This document shows, piece after piece, positions 1 through 11,229 of a stretch of 64,000 nucleotides of DNA. Positions within the stretch are counted from its first letter, which is position 1. The number at the start of each line of letters is the position of its first letter. The DNA is from Ariolimax columbianus (lineage: Eukaryota; Mollusca; Gastropoda; Stylommatophora; Arionidae), in contig JAVGWX010000012.1 in the NCBI GenBank assembly GCA_036924085.1, positions 5,410,043 to 5,474,042 on the forward strand. Direction: 5' to 3'. The translations under genes were made by a program, and so were the position numbers. The notes under the pieces were generated by a model. The model was not told the origin of the DNA. It searched no databases and saw nothing but the letters and a program-made list of their open reading frames with translations.

Positions 1-301
1 CTATCTCTCACTCTCTTTCTCTTTTTTTTCTGTTTTCTCTTTGGCAAGTCTTTTATCCCCTACATTTACACAGCTTGATAACAGCAGTTGGCAGGAATCC
101 ATAGTATTTTCACTTTGTTGAAATGATAGATGTGACTGCTTCTGCCAGGCTCTCCAATTCATTATTTTTTTGGTTTCTAGTGGCCATTACGACATGGAGT
201 TCGAAAACCAAAATGTCAGCTCTTTCATTTCCGTTAACCCCAATGTTACCAGGATGCCAGGATAATAGTACACACAAGCCACTGAAGAAATAAGATCTAT
301 A

Positions 302-500
302 TCTTCTTCTTCTTCTGCGTTCATTCTCAATCTCCCGCTACCAAGCCCTGAACGTTCTCAATCTCCCGCTACCAAGCCCTGAACATGGCTTTGCAAGTAG
401 CAGGATGTAGTCCGTAGACCGGATTTGCGTTGTGTCGCTAGTTTACAGTTTGACTACGATATTTGCACCTTTTGGTCCGACACATCCGTCTTCGGCAGAG
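302..500 (-). mobile_element. Family A retroelement, short form
   Basis: Reads on + as a (TTC)n tract, then CTCAATCTCCCGCTACCAAG, down to ATTTGCACCTTTTGGTCC and TCTTCGGCAG, where similarity stops. The element therefore points left, with its tail at 302. A 29-bp piece near 327-384 is tandemly doubled. The end at CTTCGGCA is the same as in copies at 28815 and 58205. Confidence 0.7.
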
Positions 501-732
501 GTGAGATCTATTTATATCTTTAGAATGTTTGAGGCTTTTGTTTCCGCTTTTCATCCATGCCATAATTACTACTTCTGCACCTTCCGAATGAGAAAGGTTC
601 TAAAACTTTTGGGTCCTGTAATTTGCGGGTCGGAAATATATTAGCAGGTCTGAGATCTGTTACACAAAAACCACCATTAAAGCCCACTTGTGAGGGAAAT
701 GAGTTAATCAATACCCCACTTCTGGGAATAAG

Positions 733-1270
733 ACAACTATGGTGATTTAACTAGAGAAGAGCAATGTGTCATCACAAGACTGAGAGCTGGGCATTGTGGA
801 CTCAACGGTCATCTTTACAACAAAATGAGGATTGAGACAGATGAGAAATGTCCATGTGCGGAGTATACCGTGACCCCGAGCACATCCTACAAAGCTGCAT
901 GCTCACGCTGGATGAGAGAGACCGATACTGACCACACGAGACAGATGAGAAATGTCCATGTGCGGAGTATACCGTGACCCCGAGCACATCCTACAAAGCT
1001 GCATGCTCACGCTGGATGAGAGAGACCGATACTGACCACACGAGACAGATGAGAAATGTCCATGTGCGGAGTATACCGTGACCCCGAGCACATCCTACAA
1101 AGCTGCATGCTCACGCTGGATGAGAGAGACCGATACTGACCACACGAGACAGATGAGAAATGTCCATGTGCGGAGTATACCGTGACCCCGAGCACATCCT
1201 ACAAAGCTGCATGCTCACGCTGGATGAGAGAGACCGATACTGACCACACGAGACAGATGAGAGACAACAG
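733..1270 (+). pseudogene. LINE fragment, C-terminal end of an RNase H-type ORF2
   Basis: A + frame reads ITRLRAGHCGLNGHLYNKM then DEKCPC and, after a frameshift, PEHILQSCMLTLDERD. The CPC...H...C pattern is the cysteine-histidine tail of RNase H-bearing LINE polyproteins and resembles the LINE at 42326-43258. The piece containing this motif has been tandemly amplified (see the array). Not functional. Confidence 0.65.
834..1249. repeat. 104-bp tandem repeat, 4 copies
   Basis: GAGACAGATGAGAAATGTCC recurs at exact 104-bp steps (834, 938, 1042, 1146). Copies are almost identical, so the expansion is recent. The unit is LINE coding sequence (CPC...H motif); 104 is not a multiple of three. Confidence 0.9.
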
Positions 1271-1439
1271 ATGTACGTAGATTACAAACAATAATGGCCC
1301 CTGTAAGAGAATTCAGGAGCTGGTTCTGAGGGTAAACGAGAAATACGTTTTGTTATTCGTTGTTTTGATTTGTTAGTTTTTTCAATGTGTGATGTTCTTT
1401 GTCCCTGAAGAAGACCGCGTGACCATGACTTGGTTTACG

Positions 1440-1520
1440 TCTTGTTTTTGTTAGGTAGCTGAGCTGCACTTTTTTTTTGGTGGTTTTTGTTAGGTAGCTG
1501 AGCTGCACTTATTTTTGTTT
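1440..1520. repeat. Two-copy tandem repeat with T-rich linker
   Basis: TTGTTAGGTAGCTGAGCTGC occurs twice about 45 bp apart, separated by a T/G tract. The surrounding 1271-1660 shows no gene. Confidence 0.6.
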
Positions 1521-1671
1521 TTTGGGTTTTTGTTATTACCACCTGTCTCCTGAAGAAATGACTGAAAGCCGGACCCAAGTACTGTCATCGTTAATGATGT
1601 TGTAAATAACCACATCAGAGCGGAAGTAGATGCCTTAATCTCTATCATTCTAATAATGGGCGCCGAGGATC

Positions 1672-1950
1672 AGTTGACAGCAGCTCGTGACTCGTAGTTG
1701 GCTGTTAGCTCTAGGGTCAGCAAAATATGGCTAACCAAGGCCTATTCCGCCTCCAAGTGACGACCCTTGAAACATGCTGCACTCGTGTAGTCTAGATATG
1801 AGAATAGAGATCAAAGACGGAAGGCAAACCCGGTCCAAATAATGATGTGGTGAGACCAGATGTGCCGACCCAAAAGGCGCAGATATCGCAGCCTCGATAT
1901 AAACTACGGAACAACGTCCATTTCAGGACGAACGCCAAAGAAGATCACAA
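1672..1950 (+). mobile_element. Diverged family A-like retroelement
   Basis: Shows the family A order in weakened form: GACTCGTAGTTGGCTGTTAG, AGGGTCAGC, TTCCGCCTCCAAG, CGCAGATATCGCAGCCTCG, then GAACGCCAAAGAAGATC. Only short blocks are conserved. Confidence 0.5.
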
Positions 1951-2021
1951 CAATGATAGGCAATGAGAAGCTGGTAGAGGAAAAGGTCGAACAAATATAT
2001 TTGATAGACAAAGAATACAAT

Positions 2022-2027
2022 ACAGAA

Positions 2028-2079
<52 letters not shown>

Positions 2080-2085
2080 GAGAGT
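2022..2085. repeat. (GA)n microsatellite
   Basis: An uninterrupted run of GA dinucleotides with a few interruptions. Reading frames through it are artefacts. Confidence 0.9.
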
Positions 2086-2214
2086 GAGAGATTAAGGGAA
2101 AGAAACATATTGTAAGCAGAAAGCAGGAGAAATCCTGAATATAAATAATCAGATATGGTGTAAGAAAGGAGGAAGGAATAAGGTAATAGGAATTCATGTT
2201 TGGCCATATCTTTT

Positions 2215-2600
2215 TGCGGGTTTCCATTAGTTGTATCACTGGGTCAAGTGTTTGCGTCCATTAGTTTTATCACTGGGTCAAGTGTTTGCGTCCATTAGTT
2301 GTTTCACTGGGTCAAGTGTTTGTGTCCATTAGTTGTATCACTGGGTCAAGTGTTTGCGTCCATTAGTTTTATCACTGGGTCAAGTGTTTGCGTCCATTAG
2401 TTGTTTCACTGGGTCAAGTGTTTGCGTCCATTAGTTTTATCACTGGGTCAAGTGTTTGCGTCCATTAGTTTTACCACTGGGTCAAGTGTTTGCGTCCATT
2501 AGTTTTATCACTGGGTCAAGTGTTTGCGTCCATTAGTTTTATCACTGGGTCAAGTGTTTGCGTCCATTAGTTTTATCACTGGGTCAAGTGTTTGCGTTCA
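2215..2600. repeat. 34-bp minisatellite, about 11 copies
   Basis: Unit GTTTGCGTCCATTAGTTTTA plus TCACTGGGTCAAGT. Copies differ mainly by ATTAGTTTTATC versus ATTAGTTGTTTC or GTATC, and the variants recur in a partly ordered way. Confidence 0.92.
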
Positions 2601-2816
2601 CCTAATTTCACATATTTCCCCCAAGGAAGTGTGTGTTGTACTATGCTTTTATTTTGCGCCTGTCGGCCCAGTGCATCCGACTTCGACATTCATTTTATGT
2701 AAGGGTCTGCTTCGTCCTGCATTTTCTAATAGTTTGGTAATGACCGGTAATTTGGGGAGCGAACACAGCACCTTCGGGTGGTTAGTCGTGTCACTTCACC
2801 ACTTGCGCACGCCGTT
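2591..2816 (-). mobile_element. tRNA-derived SINE (SINE2), copy 1
   Basis: On the - strand it opens GAACGGCGTGCGCAAGTGG (A-box-like) and GAAGGTGCTGTGTTCGCTCC (B-box-like), then a body shared with 44996-45242 and 62527-62762. It lies directly next to the 34-bp array. Confidence 0.65.
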
Positions 2817-3164
2817 CAGTACTGTGTCACGTGTAAAATATTACGGTTTTCCCCAAGTGATTAAATGACCAACAATGTAATCATTTGGTTCTGAAAACTC
2901 TTCCGCGAATTGGTTCTTGATTATGAAATCAAAACTGAAACTGATTTCGTAATGAAGATTACGAATAATAAGCTGTTTCACATAAGTGACGTTCAAATAA
3001 GTGGGCGTCGTACATGACTGTTTATCGGATCAGTCAAAATCCATGTCTCTAATGAAAATGGAAATGCCGCTGGCAGTTCAGCTCATACAAGTACATATAT
3101 TGTCTTCACATCCATTTAGAGTTTTTGTTAAAAATAAAATGGGCTTCCTTAGGCACAGATCGTG

Positions 3165-3565
3165 CTTTCTTCTTCTTCTGCGTTCATTCTCAAACTCCAG
3201 CTACCAAGTCCTGAACAGGGCTTTGTAAGTAGCAGGATGTAGTCCAGAGAACGGAATGCGTTGTGTCGCTAGTTTATAGATTGACTGCGATATTTGCACC
3301 TTTCGGTCCAACACATCCGACTTCAGCAAGCATTTTTTGAGTACCGGGTTAGCATTCCCTCTTCGATCCCTTCTCCTTAGCCAGTATGTCCTGTTGCAAC
3401 CTGTTATCCAGGATCACCGCGTGGAGGTTTAGAAGGGTCTTGGCAGCTCTGGTTCGCTGGCCTTGACGCTAGCAATCAGCTATGGGTCGCTGACACTGAC
3501 GCTAGCAGTCAGCTATGGATCGCTGACCGCTGCAGCTTATGCGCTGCCAGAAGTTCACTGAGGTT
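3165..3565 (-). mobile_element. Family A retroelement, long form
   Basis: Starts on + with TTCTTCTTCTGCGTTC, passes the family blocks TTTGCACCTTTCGGTCC and TTAGCATTCCCTCTTCG, and ends in the TCAGCTATGGGTCGCTGAC region and GCTGCAGCTTATGCGCTGCC. A 30-bp stretch with ACGCTAGCAATCAGCTATGG is doubled inside it. Confidence 0.75.
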
Positions 3566-3629
3566 GTTTCCCTCACTAATGTTGACTTTCTGACACATTG
3601 CATCTAGTTATGGCCTTTTTCGTCTTGAT

Positions 3630-4240
3630 AGACGGTCAGTAAGCTAGTCTGTTGTAGAGATGACGGTGGCAGCATCTGTCCTGGAGGGACATCGACTTTC
3701 GTGGCTGATTTTGTCGATTCTCGATTGACAGGGACGACAACAGTGTAAACAGAAAAAGTTCGATTGGTGTGATGTAGGCTCTTTTCCTCTGCGTCGTCTG
3801 TCTTCCATCTTTGTCATCAGAAATAGCTCTCATGCCCGTTCTCAAGGTCGCTCTCCATGTAGCTCTATCCTCTACAATCTCTTCCCAGGTATTTGGATTG
3901 ATTGCAAAATCGTTCATGGATTTTTTGCAAATATCCTTGTATCTTAATTTAGGCCTTCCTTGTGATCTGGTACCCGATATGAGTTCACAAAGGAGTAACT
4001 GCTTCGGAATTCATGTATTTGACATTCGTTTCACGTGACCCAACCATCTCAGTCTCTTATTGCTCAGAGTCGAGAAGAGGGAAGGTATCTTGGCGTGTTT
4101 CAGTATTTACCAGTTGGTCACCTAATCCTGCCACTTTATGTTCATTATACTTCGAAGACATCGCATATGAAAACTGTTTAACCTCTTCTCGTTTCTTGAA
4201 TGTGTTATCCATATTCCGTCTATATCTGTGATAAACAGTA
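3630..4240 (-). pseudogene. LINE reverse-transcriptase C-terminal fragment
   Basis: Frames on - read LNSFHMRCLRSIMNIKWQD, LRWLGHVKRMSN, GRPKLRYKDICKKSMNDFAI and TWEEIVEDRATWRATL. This is the typical order of the region downstream of the RT domain in Jockey/RTE-like elements (RCLR...IKWQD...GH..RM...GRP..R). Several frameshifts make it a relic. Confidence 0.75.
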
Positions 4241-4794
4241 AAGGAGATGGTACACAACCTTGCATGTACACAGGTCCTAATAGGAAATTGTACGGAATAT
4301 CCTGCGTTTATTCTGACTGTACAATGGCTATTTACATAAAGACTTTGACATAGATTGATCAAATGTTTATTTACTCAATTACGTTGTAATGTTGTCCATA
4401 TTTGGTAACCACAACCGCGTTGATGAAAATCGTTGCAGACGCAAACAGTTTTTGCACACTGATCATAACCGTATCTACAGCCTGAAAGATCCAAGCGGCC
4501 TACAAAAAGTACTAAGCCAATTTCGATGGCCAACAGTTTGAGTGGTCAGACCTAAACATTAATCCTCAGTGCACACAAAAAGGATTCATACGCAATCAAT
4601 ACAGTCGACAAACATATAAGAAACAACAAACACAAATAAGGAAACATGAAAAATAGCGATAGTCCAGGTTCTCCAATCTTGTCGGACCTCCTTGAGAGTA
4701 GTAAACTAATAGCAACGCTCTTTACAACCTAATTGAAGCATACAAGCATGTGATTTTTATAAGCCAACAACAAGAAGGAAGACAGAGCATCAAG

Positions 4795-4960
4795 ACCCTA
4801 TACCACATTCAAGTGGCCGCCCTAGAAACAGTCTAGGCACATGCAGTATGGTTGAGAGAATAAGGATAGAAGAGGGAAAGCAACCACGGTCACAAAAATG
4901 CAGGGCTGAAAGTCGAACTGGGAACTACGACACAACGTAATAACACGATCTTCTCGTGAA
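4795..4960 (+). mobile_element. Possible family A-like remnant
   Basis: Blocks such as GAATAAGGATAGAAGAGGG, AACCACGGTCACAAAAATGC and ACTACGACACAACGTAATAA line up with the middle of family A, but identity is low. The 4370-4795 stretch before it shows no gene or recognisable element. Confidence 0.35.
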
Positions 4961-4979
4961 GAAAGCAGAAGACACAGAT

Positions 4980-5108
4980 GGTTGTGTTTTATAATTGGAT
5001 AGCCAGATAGTGGGTCTACCTATAACCTATGTTTCTGTAAGCATAAATACCGATTGTAAGATCAGAGACGGTTGTGTTTTATAATTTGATATCCAAATAG
5101 TGGGTCTA
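4980..5108. repeat. Left part of the locus split by the LINE insertion
   Basis: GGTTGTGTTTTATAATTTGA followed by TAGTGGGTCTAC occurs here and again at 6490-6540. The LINE copy landed inside a short pre-existing repeat whose right part continues into the 18-bp array. Confidence 0.7.
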
Positions 5109-6440
5109 TCAACTCTGACCAGCAAATTGCAACTGGCAGGGACCCCAAACTGCAGCGGCGGAACAGGCAGAAAACGATCACGAAAACTACCCATCACGCT
5201 TGCAACATGGAATGTTCGCACGCTACTGGAGAACGCCAAAGCAAACAGACCCGAACGACGGATAGCACTGGTCGCCAGGGAACTGCCTAGATACACCATC
5301 TGCATAGCCGCCATGAGCGAGACACGACTGGCAGAGGAAGGGCAGGTCGCTGAGGAAGGCGAAGGATGTGTACTGGCCCCGACCTTGTTCAGCATGATGT
5401 TCGCGGCCACGCTGATAGACGTCTTCAGATCACTGGAGCTTGGCATAAAGTACCGAACGGATGGCAAGCTACTCAATCCCAGAAGAATGAAAGCCAAAAC
5501 CAAAGTGGCTGGCGACATAATCAGAGAACTTGTATTTGCTGACGACTGCCCTCTGATCAACAACTCAGAACTGAACATGCAGGTTGAAATGGACCGGTTC
5601 TCGGCCGCATGCGAAAACTTTGGCTTAATCGTAAATGCCAAGAAAACAGAGGTCATGTACCAACCAGCACCAAGCATGTCGTACACAAAACCAGATACTA
5701 CAGTCAGCGGGCAGACGCTGAATGCCGTAGACAAATGCACATATCTGGGCAGCACGCTGTCGAGATCTGTCAGCCTAGACGATAAGGTGGCACCATAATT
5801 CGAACCCTACTCTACGCCTGCGAAATCTTGACTGTATACTCTGGACATGCGAGGAGGCTAAACCACTTCCACACAGGTTGTATGAGGCAAATATTCCACA
5901 TTCGATGGCAAGATCGTGTCACTGACATCGAGATTATCTTGGGGGATAACATGCCCAGCATCTATGCACTGCTAGAAAAAGCACGACTAGGATGGGCCGG
6001 ACACCTCGTCCGTATGTCAGACGAACGGCTCTCAAAGAAGCTTCTTTACGGCGAGCTGAGAGAGGGATGGCGCGAGAGAGCTCCCAAAGAAACGTTTTAA
6101 AGGCTGTCTGAGGGACTCACTGAAAAGTTGCCAGATAGACGTCGGCACATGAAAATGTCTTGCGCAAAACAGATCTGACTGGAGAAGCGCAGTCAAATCG
6201 GGTGTAGCTACCAGCGAAGACGACCGTGTTGTGAAAGCCCAGAGCAGACGCGAGACACGGAGATCCCGAACACCGGGAACACCATCACCTTCTACAAACT
6301 TCATGTGCCCGATATGTAGCAGATGTTTTCGTGCCCGCATTGGCCTGTTCAGCCACATGCACACCCACACCCAACTTGGAAATATGTGACAAGGATGATG
6401 TAGGCGGTCCTCATCGACAACGATGGACAGCTATTATTAT
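5109..6440 (+). mobile_element. Internally deleted LINE copy with 11-bp target-site duplications
   Basis: Flanked by TAGTGGGTCTA at 5098-5108 and 6441-6451, and ending in an ATT-rich tail, so both ends are real. It opens with the apurinic-type endonuclease start (LATWNVRTLLENAKANRPER, then SETRLAEEG). It then jumps straight to the RT palm region (CVLAPTLFSMMF, FADDCPLINN, NAKKTEVMYQPAPS, TYLGSTLSR), the C-terminal RWQDRVTDIE...GHLVRMSDERLSKKLLYG, and a CP.C...[12 protein letters not shown] zinc-finger tail. Most of the endonuclease and the RT fingers are missing. The join keeps one open frame, 5100-5798. Confidence 0.85.
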
Positions 6441-6559
6441 TAGTGGGTCTAACTATGTTTCTGTATCTCAGAATACCGATTTTAAGCTCAGAGAAGGTTG
6501 TGTTTTATAATTTAATAGCCATATAGTGGGTCTACCTATTTATGTAACTCAGAATACCG

Positions 6560-6820
6560 ATTGTAAGCTCAGAGACGGTAGTAAGCTCAGAGACGGTTGT
6601 AAGCTCAGAGATGGTTGTAAGCTCAGAGATGGTTGTAAGCTCAGAGATGGTTGTAAGCTCAGAGATGGTTGTAAGCTCAGAGATGGTTGTAAGCTCAGAG
6701 ATGGTTGTAAGCTCAGAGATGGATGTAAGCTCAGAGACAGTTGTAAGCTCAGAGACAGTTGTAAGCTCAGAGATCGTTGTAAGCTCAGAGATGGTTGTAC
6801 GCTCAGAAACCGCTGTTTAA
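6560..6820. repeat. 18-bp minisatellite, about 14 copies
   Basis: Unit TTGTAAGCTCAGAGATGG with single-base variants. Open frames through it (KLRDGC repeats) are by-products of the 18-bp period. Confidence 0.93.
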
Positions 6821-6854
6821 TTATAACATGTCATAGGTTGTTGAATATCCACGA

Positions 6855-7115
6855 CATTTGTGCGACCTGACATGAACATTAAGTGGCAGGTTGTAGTAAT
6901 TGTCCTCACACCTTGAACACGTTGATAAAGGTGGACATGAGTCATGTTATGGTATGCTTGGCTTCGTGTGCATGGCACCCACTACTACGGGGATCACGTC
7001 GATCTCCCACCTCGTTAGCCAGGCTGAAACAATTCGTTTCCAGGGAGAACTGCCTGGAAGTGAGGTAGTGTCTTGGTCCGTATGTTTGCTTGATCCTGAC
7101 TAATAATCTCTTATC
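6855..7115 (+). mobile_element. Family C interspersed repeat, copy 1
   Basis: Blocks TTAAGTGGCAGGTTGTAGTA, CCTCACACCTTGA, GATAAAGGTGGAC, GGGGATCACGTCGATC, TCGTTAGCCAGGCTG and TTTCCAGGGAGAAC are shared in order with 12320-12590, 13195-13490 and, inverted, 39700-40005. No coding potential is seen; class unknown. Confidence 0.7.
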
Positions 7116-7165
7116 AATATATTGTGTATTATTTAACATGTATTTAGTGGGTCTACTATGTTATA

Positions 7166-7413
7166 GGGAGCCGCGTAGCTTAGTGGTTAGCGAGCTGACA
7201 TCGCATCTGAGTGGTCCTGGATGCATTCCCCAGTTGATGCGGAAATGTTTGTCGGACCGCAATGGCTCACGGGTCGATCCAGCCTTAAATGGGTACCGGT
7301 TCAGTCCAGCAAGTAAAAGCGGCCAGGGAGAGGAGATGGCTACCGCCCTCATAATGCCTTTGAAATGTGAGATCGCTAACACCTGACACCCCTACGGCAG
7401 TGGGTTACTTTAC
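7166..7413 (+). mobile_element. tRNA-derived SINE (SINE1), copy 1
   Basis: Opens GGGAGCCGCGTAGCTTAGTGG with a tRNA A-box (TAGCTTAGTGGTTAG) and a decayed B-box (GGTCCTGGATGCATTCCCC). The body includes GGGTACCGGTTCAGTCCAG and the end CTACGGCAGTGGGTTACTTT. An inverted relative lies at 28111-28367. Confidence 0.75.
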
Positions 7414-7772
7414 TATGTTTTAGAGCCATACAGTAAAACTGAATGTAAATTTTAAGCTGTGTAATAATTTGATAAATAACTCTACTCGTGCTTCTTAACA
7501 GTTGACATGGTAAAGACAAAGGTAAATCCCCAGCCTTCATGTCATCCCGACATTTTTTTTCCCGTCAAATGTTTTAGTGAAAAATAAAATCAGTTTCAAG
7601 TTGTTACAGTTGGATCTTAATAAAAGTTTAATTTTTTAAAATCCCAATCAAACAATGCTTGCTTTAGTCACTTTTACTAGATCCTTCATCTGATGCCGTG
7701 AAGCGTAGTGCGGAACTGTAGGGCTCGTACGTGGGCTAGGTGTGTTGCTGTGGTCGTTGTGAGATCATGCTG

Positions 7773-8136
7773 GTGGTGGGATCAAGACACTGAGCAGTGT
7801 ATGCGCTGCAGCGGTCAGCGAGTCATAGCTGACTGCTAGCGTCAGGACCTGGGAATTAGAGCTGCCAAAACCATGCTGCGCCTCCATGCCGGGATCCTGG
7901 ATAACAGGCTGCAATAGAACAGACTGGCTAAGGTGAAGAGAACGGAGAGGGACGAAAGACAACCCGTTACAAAAAAATGCCTGATGAGGTCGACTGTGTC
8001 GGACCGAAAGGTGCAAATATCGCAGTCAAGCTGTAAACCACGACCAAACACATTCCGTTCTCCGGACTACATCCTGCTACTTGCAAAGCCCTTTTAAGGG
8101 CCTGGTAGCAGCAAATTGAGAACGAACGAAGAAGAA
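7773..8136 (+). mobile_element. Family A retroelement, long form, with imperfect TSD
   Basis: Starts GGGATCAAGACACTGAGCAG after a short GTGGT and ends GAACGAACGAAGAAGAA. Flanked by GATCATGCTG (7763) and GATCATGTTG (8137), a 10-bp duplication with one mismatch. Confidence 0.8.
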
Positions 8137-8250
8137 GATCATGTTGTGTAGGATGTCTTTGATGTTATCTATCCATTTGCGTCGTGGTCTTTCCCTTGCT
8201 TTCGATATTTGACGGAGCATAGGTCCAACATAGCATTTGCTTTACACTTT
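8137..8250 (-). pseudogene. LINE C-terminal scrap
   Basis: On - a frame reads RSRERPRRKWIDNIKDI-like residues, the GRP.RRW.D...I motif found near the end of many LINE ORF2 proteins. The following 8250-9450 shows no gene, only AT-rich unique-looking sequence. Confidence 0.5.
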
Positions 8251-9449
8251 TGAAGGAAGTCTGAATCCACTTATGTTAGCAGTGCGGTTTCAGTAGCAAC
8301 GGTTTCTACATGTTGAGCTTACCAGTCTCGTGTATAGCCTTCCTTATCCGCCTCTTGTGACATGCTGGGTAGGAAACAGTGGCCCAATTCTGTTTGTCAC
8401 AACCCTCTATAATGGTCATTTGCGTCATACTTGGGAGGACTGCTGTGGTTCTTTTCTCGGCGTCCCACCCCCACCTTCCACATCCACACCAGTATTGCAG
8501 TTTCTTATATTGTTTAAATTCGTGTAGTTAGATTGTATTGTTGGTGTCTTCGAAGCTATTCATACTAAGAAGGTATCCCTTGGTTCTCTTGATGTTGGCT
8601 AATGAAATGCACGGTATATACGAAGATCACGCTGGACATGCTGTTATAACACATCCTGCTTTCAGATGCACAGTGTGGCCGTGAGATGAGGGTATGGTGT
8701 CAGTGTTATCACCTACTCTTGGCGTTAGCCTTTGCATCCGTGTAAATTGTATGAATACGGAAGCAATCACGTTTTCCCAGTATCCCTGTAGATAGTCATT
8801 TTTGATGCCGGTCAAGACGTGTATGTTGTGTACGAACACTACAGACACATTATCTTCGATTGTTTCATGTTTAGTCTCGTTTTAAGTAGGTAAAAAGATA
8901 TACATTTTGGTATGTCGTTATGATTATTTTTGTAATAATAATTTGTGCCAGTTTTTTATGTGTGTACATACGATTACTCTCATTCTTGTCAATTCAGTGC
9001 AGTAACCGACTAACCGGGATTTGACACTTTCGGCGCCGACAGGTTTTTTTGATGTTAAAATCTTGCACCACATCTTCTTCTCTTAGGCTGGTCAATCGTA
9101 TTTGAAATATCTTGTTTTTCAAAAGTGATAATTTAGATCGAATAGATATTTTCTTATCCCCTTCGAAAAACAAGACTTTTGTCTTGAAATATGAGTGTAT
9201 CATACTGTATCGTATGTAATCAATGTATTCAGTATTGTAATTGAAATTGTTTTTTGTACTGCTTGAGCTTGCTGCTTAGTAGTAACAATTAATTTTATAA
9301 TAATATTAATATAGTTTAGACTAGATCTAAATTATTTAATAATTATAAATAATAGAATCAAATACTGCATGATTATAACGTTTTTATACTGGTTTAGAAG
9401 ACTCAAGAGTCTGTAGACTAGTGTAGACAAGTCACAACCTGTTAATGTT

Positions 9450-10125
9450 ATACAGTTAATAAATGTTATAGCAGCCTAAGTAGTACTCACTAGTAGTATT
9501 AGTTAAATTTGCTCTAAAAGTTAAAAGTAGAATCAATGCATTAAGTATTAACTGTCTCTGCCTCCACTACCTCTTGGGGCAATGCAAGCAGCATTCCAAG
9601 CATTCACCACTCTGACTAAAAATATATCTCCAAATATCCAATCTGGACCTTTCTTTAACTACTTTTTAACTGTGCCCCCTTGTTCTCGTTGGTGGTTGTA
9701 TTTTGAAAAAAAACTTGTTATAGTCTAATTTATACATTCCTTTGACTATCTTATTAGCCTATATTAAGTCACCTTGAATTCTTCTCTCTTCTAGACACCA
9801 TAGACCCCGTTTTTCTGAGTCTTTCCTCATATTTGTAATTCTGGAATCCCACAATCAGTTTTGTCGCTCTTCTTTGTATCCTTTTTGGCATGTTTATATC
9901 TCCTCTACAATAAGGACTCCACATCTGTACACAGTACTCCAATCTAGGTCTAACTAATGCTTTATACAGTTTGACTATCACCTCCTTACTCCTATGTTTA
10001 ATATTTCTTTTTATCATACCTAACATTGCATTTGCCTTATTCACTGCTACCTGGACTTGCTCACTCACTTTACCTGTATAAATATGTACACCCAACAAAA
10101 ATAAATCCTGTAATTTTGTGTACAA
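9450..10125 (-). pseudogene. CR1-like LINE fragment, end of reverse transcriptase
   Basis: A - frame from 10125 reads LGVHIYTGKVSEQVQVAVNK, then ANAMLGMIKRNIKHRSK, LYKALVRPRLEYCVQMWSPY and QRRATKLI, ending in RREKNSR. These are classic late-RT motifs of CR1/L2-type LINEs. Past the stop, decayed frames read TTRGHS-like and NAWN-like residues of the same tail. 5' truncated. Confidence 0.8.
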
Positions 10126-10204
10126 CTTATCTTATGATAAATATATGTACACTCAGATGTTTCCATCCACAAAAGCCAAAATTCATTTCTTTATTTCTCT
10201 TACA

Positions 10205-10720
10205 ATTCTCACTGCGGAGATGGCCATGATAAATGCCCCCAACCCCTTCCCCACTACACACACAAGAGCCCCACTAGACCCAGGACAAGTGGCTGTAGTG
10301 TATGTGACCTGGGTATAGACAACCACCCTCACATTGCTCCCGGTTCAATAACCAACGTTGACCTCTTTACTACGTCTGTGAAGATGGGACACTATAATAG
10401 CCAGCTCCTGTCTCCTGTTTGTTATATCTGGGAGGGGGTACTCTCTGGGGCCATATCTTGCCTCCACTTTGTCCACCAAGTTATCTTGGTGACCCACCAT
10501 CTTGTGTAGCCTATGTGCCAGATCCAGGTCATGGGTCTCATGTACCATCTCACACCAATCATCATCAATATCACTCCTCACACGTGACATACCACTGAGA
10601 GCGATGACACCATCACAGACATCAGGTGTACCACCTCTATCAAAGAAGAGATGACATGTTGTGTCTGCTCCCTCTGGGTTGTCCCAGACAACATGGTCGC
10701 AAGTACGTATATAAATGCGA
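10205..10720 (-). pseudogene. Broken trypsin-like serine peptidase gene fragment
   Basis: On - the frame gives TCDHVVWD (a His box), HLFFDRGGTPDVCDG, SDIDDDWCEMVHETHDLDLA, then a TGA where a Cys/Trp codon is likely, and further on VTYTTATCPGSSGA followed by VCVVGKGLGAFIMAIS. H...D...GSSG resembles the catalytic triad order of trypsin-fold peptidases with GSSGA for GNSGG. No start is visible and one in-frame stop interrupts it. It could be a host pseudogene or a piece of a transposon-borne peptidase; the exact family is not recognised. Confidence 0.45.
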
Positions 10721-11229
10721 GCAAACTGTGTTTTTTTATGTAGGAGAGTTCAGACATTCCTTACACCCACAGGTTGGGTTGTTGTTGTTGTCTTTGTTTG
10801 GGCACATTATTGATATTACTAATTTTAATAGACTCTATAATATTAAGAAAAATGTTTGCACTCCATATTGATAACAGATCGCAAAGTCAAAATTTCCTGA
10901 TATGGACTATTAATTGAAGTAGAGTATGCTTTTCGTCAAGTTCCGTGTATAGACCTTATATACTAACTTATTTATACTTATAATTGTTTAGGATGATTTT
11001 TCTGCACTGCGTAAACGGTAATCTAAATCTAATATTCTTGTTGTGATATGTTACTATTGTTACAGTTGAGTTACAGTAGATAGTTAATTCCGTGCTAAAA
11101 CTGCCAGGGTGGCACCTGAGGACCAATCCCAGCACAGTATTTTCTCTTTTACAACCATTTTCATGATGATTCTGTATTAGTATGTGAGTGTCTCCCCGAC
11201 TATAGTATACATACATACATCATCATTTA

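Noticed and set aside
5027..5755. 242-codon - frame overlapping the LINE copy
   Set aside because: Shadow of the + strand LINE frame, which has clear endonuclease and RT motifs.
7166..7240. A tRNA gene (A-box TAGCTTAGTGGTTAG)
   Set aside because: The B-box and cloverleaf pairing are decayed and the same body recurs at 28111-28367, so it is a SINE. The three SINE2 copies were treated the same way.
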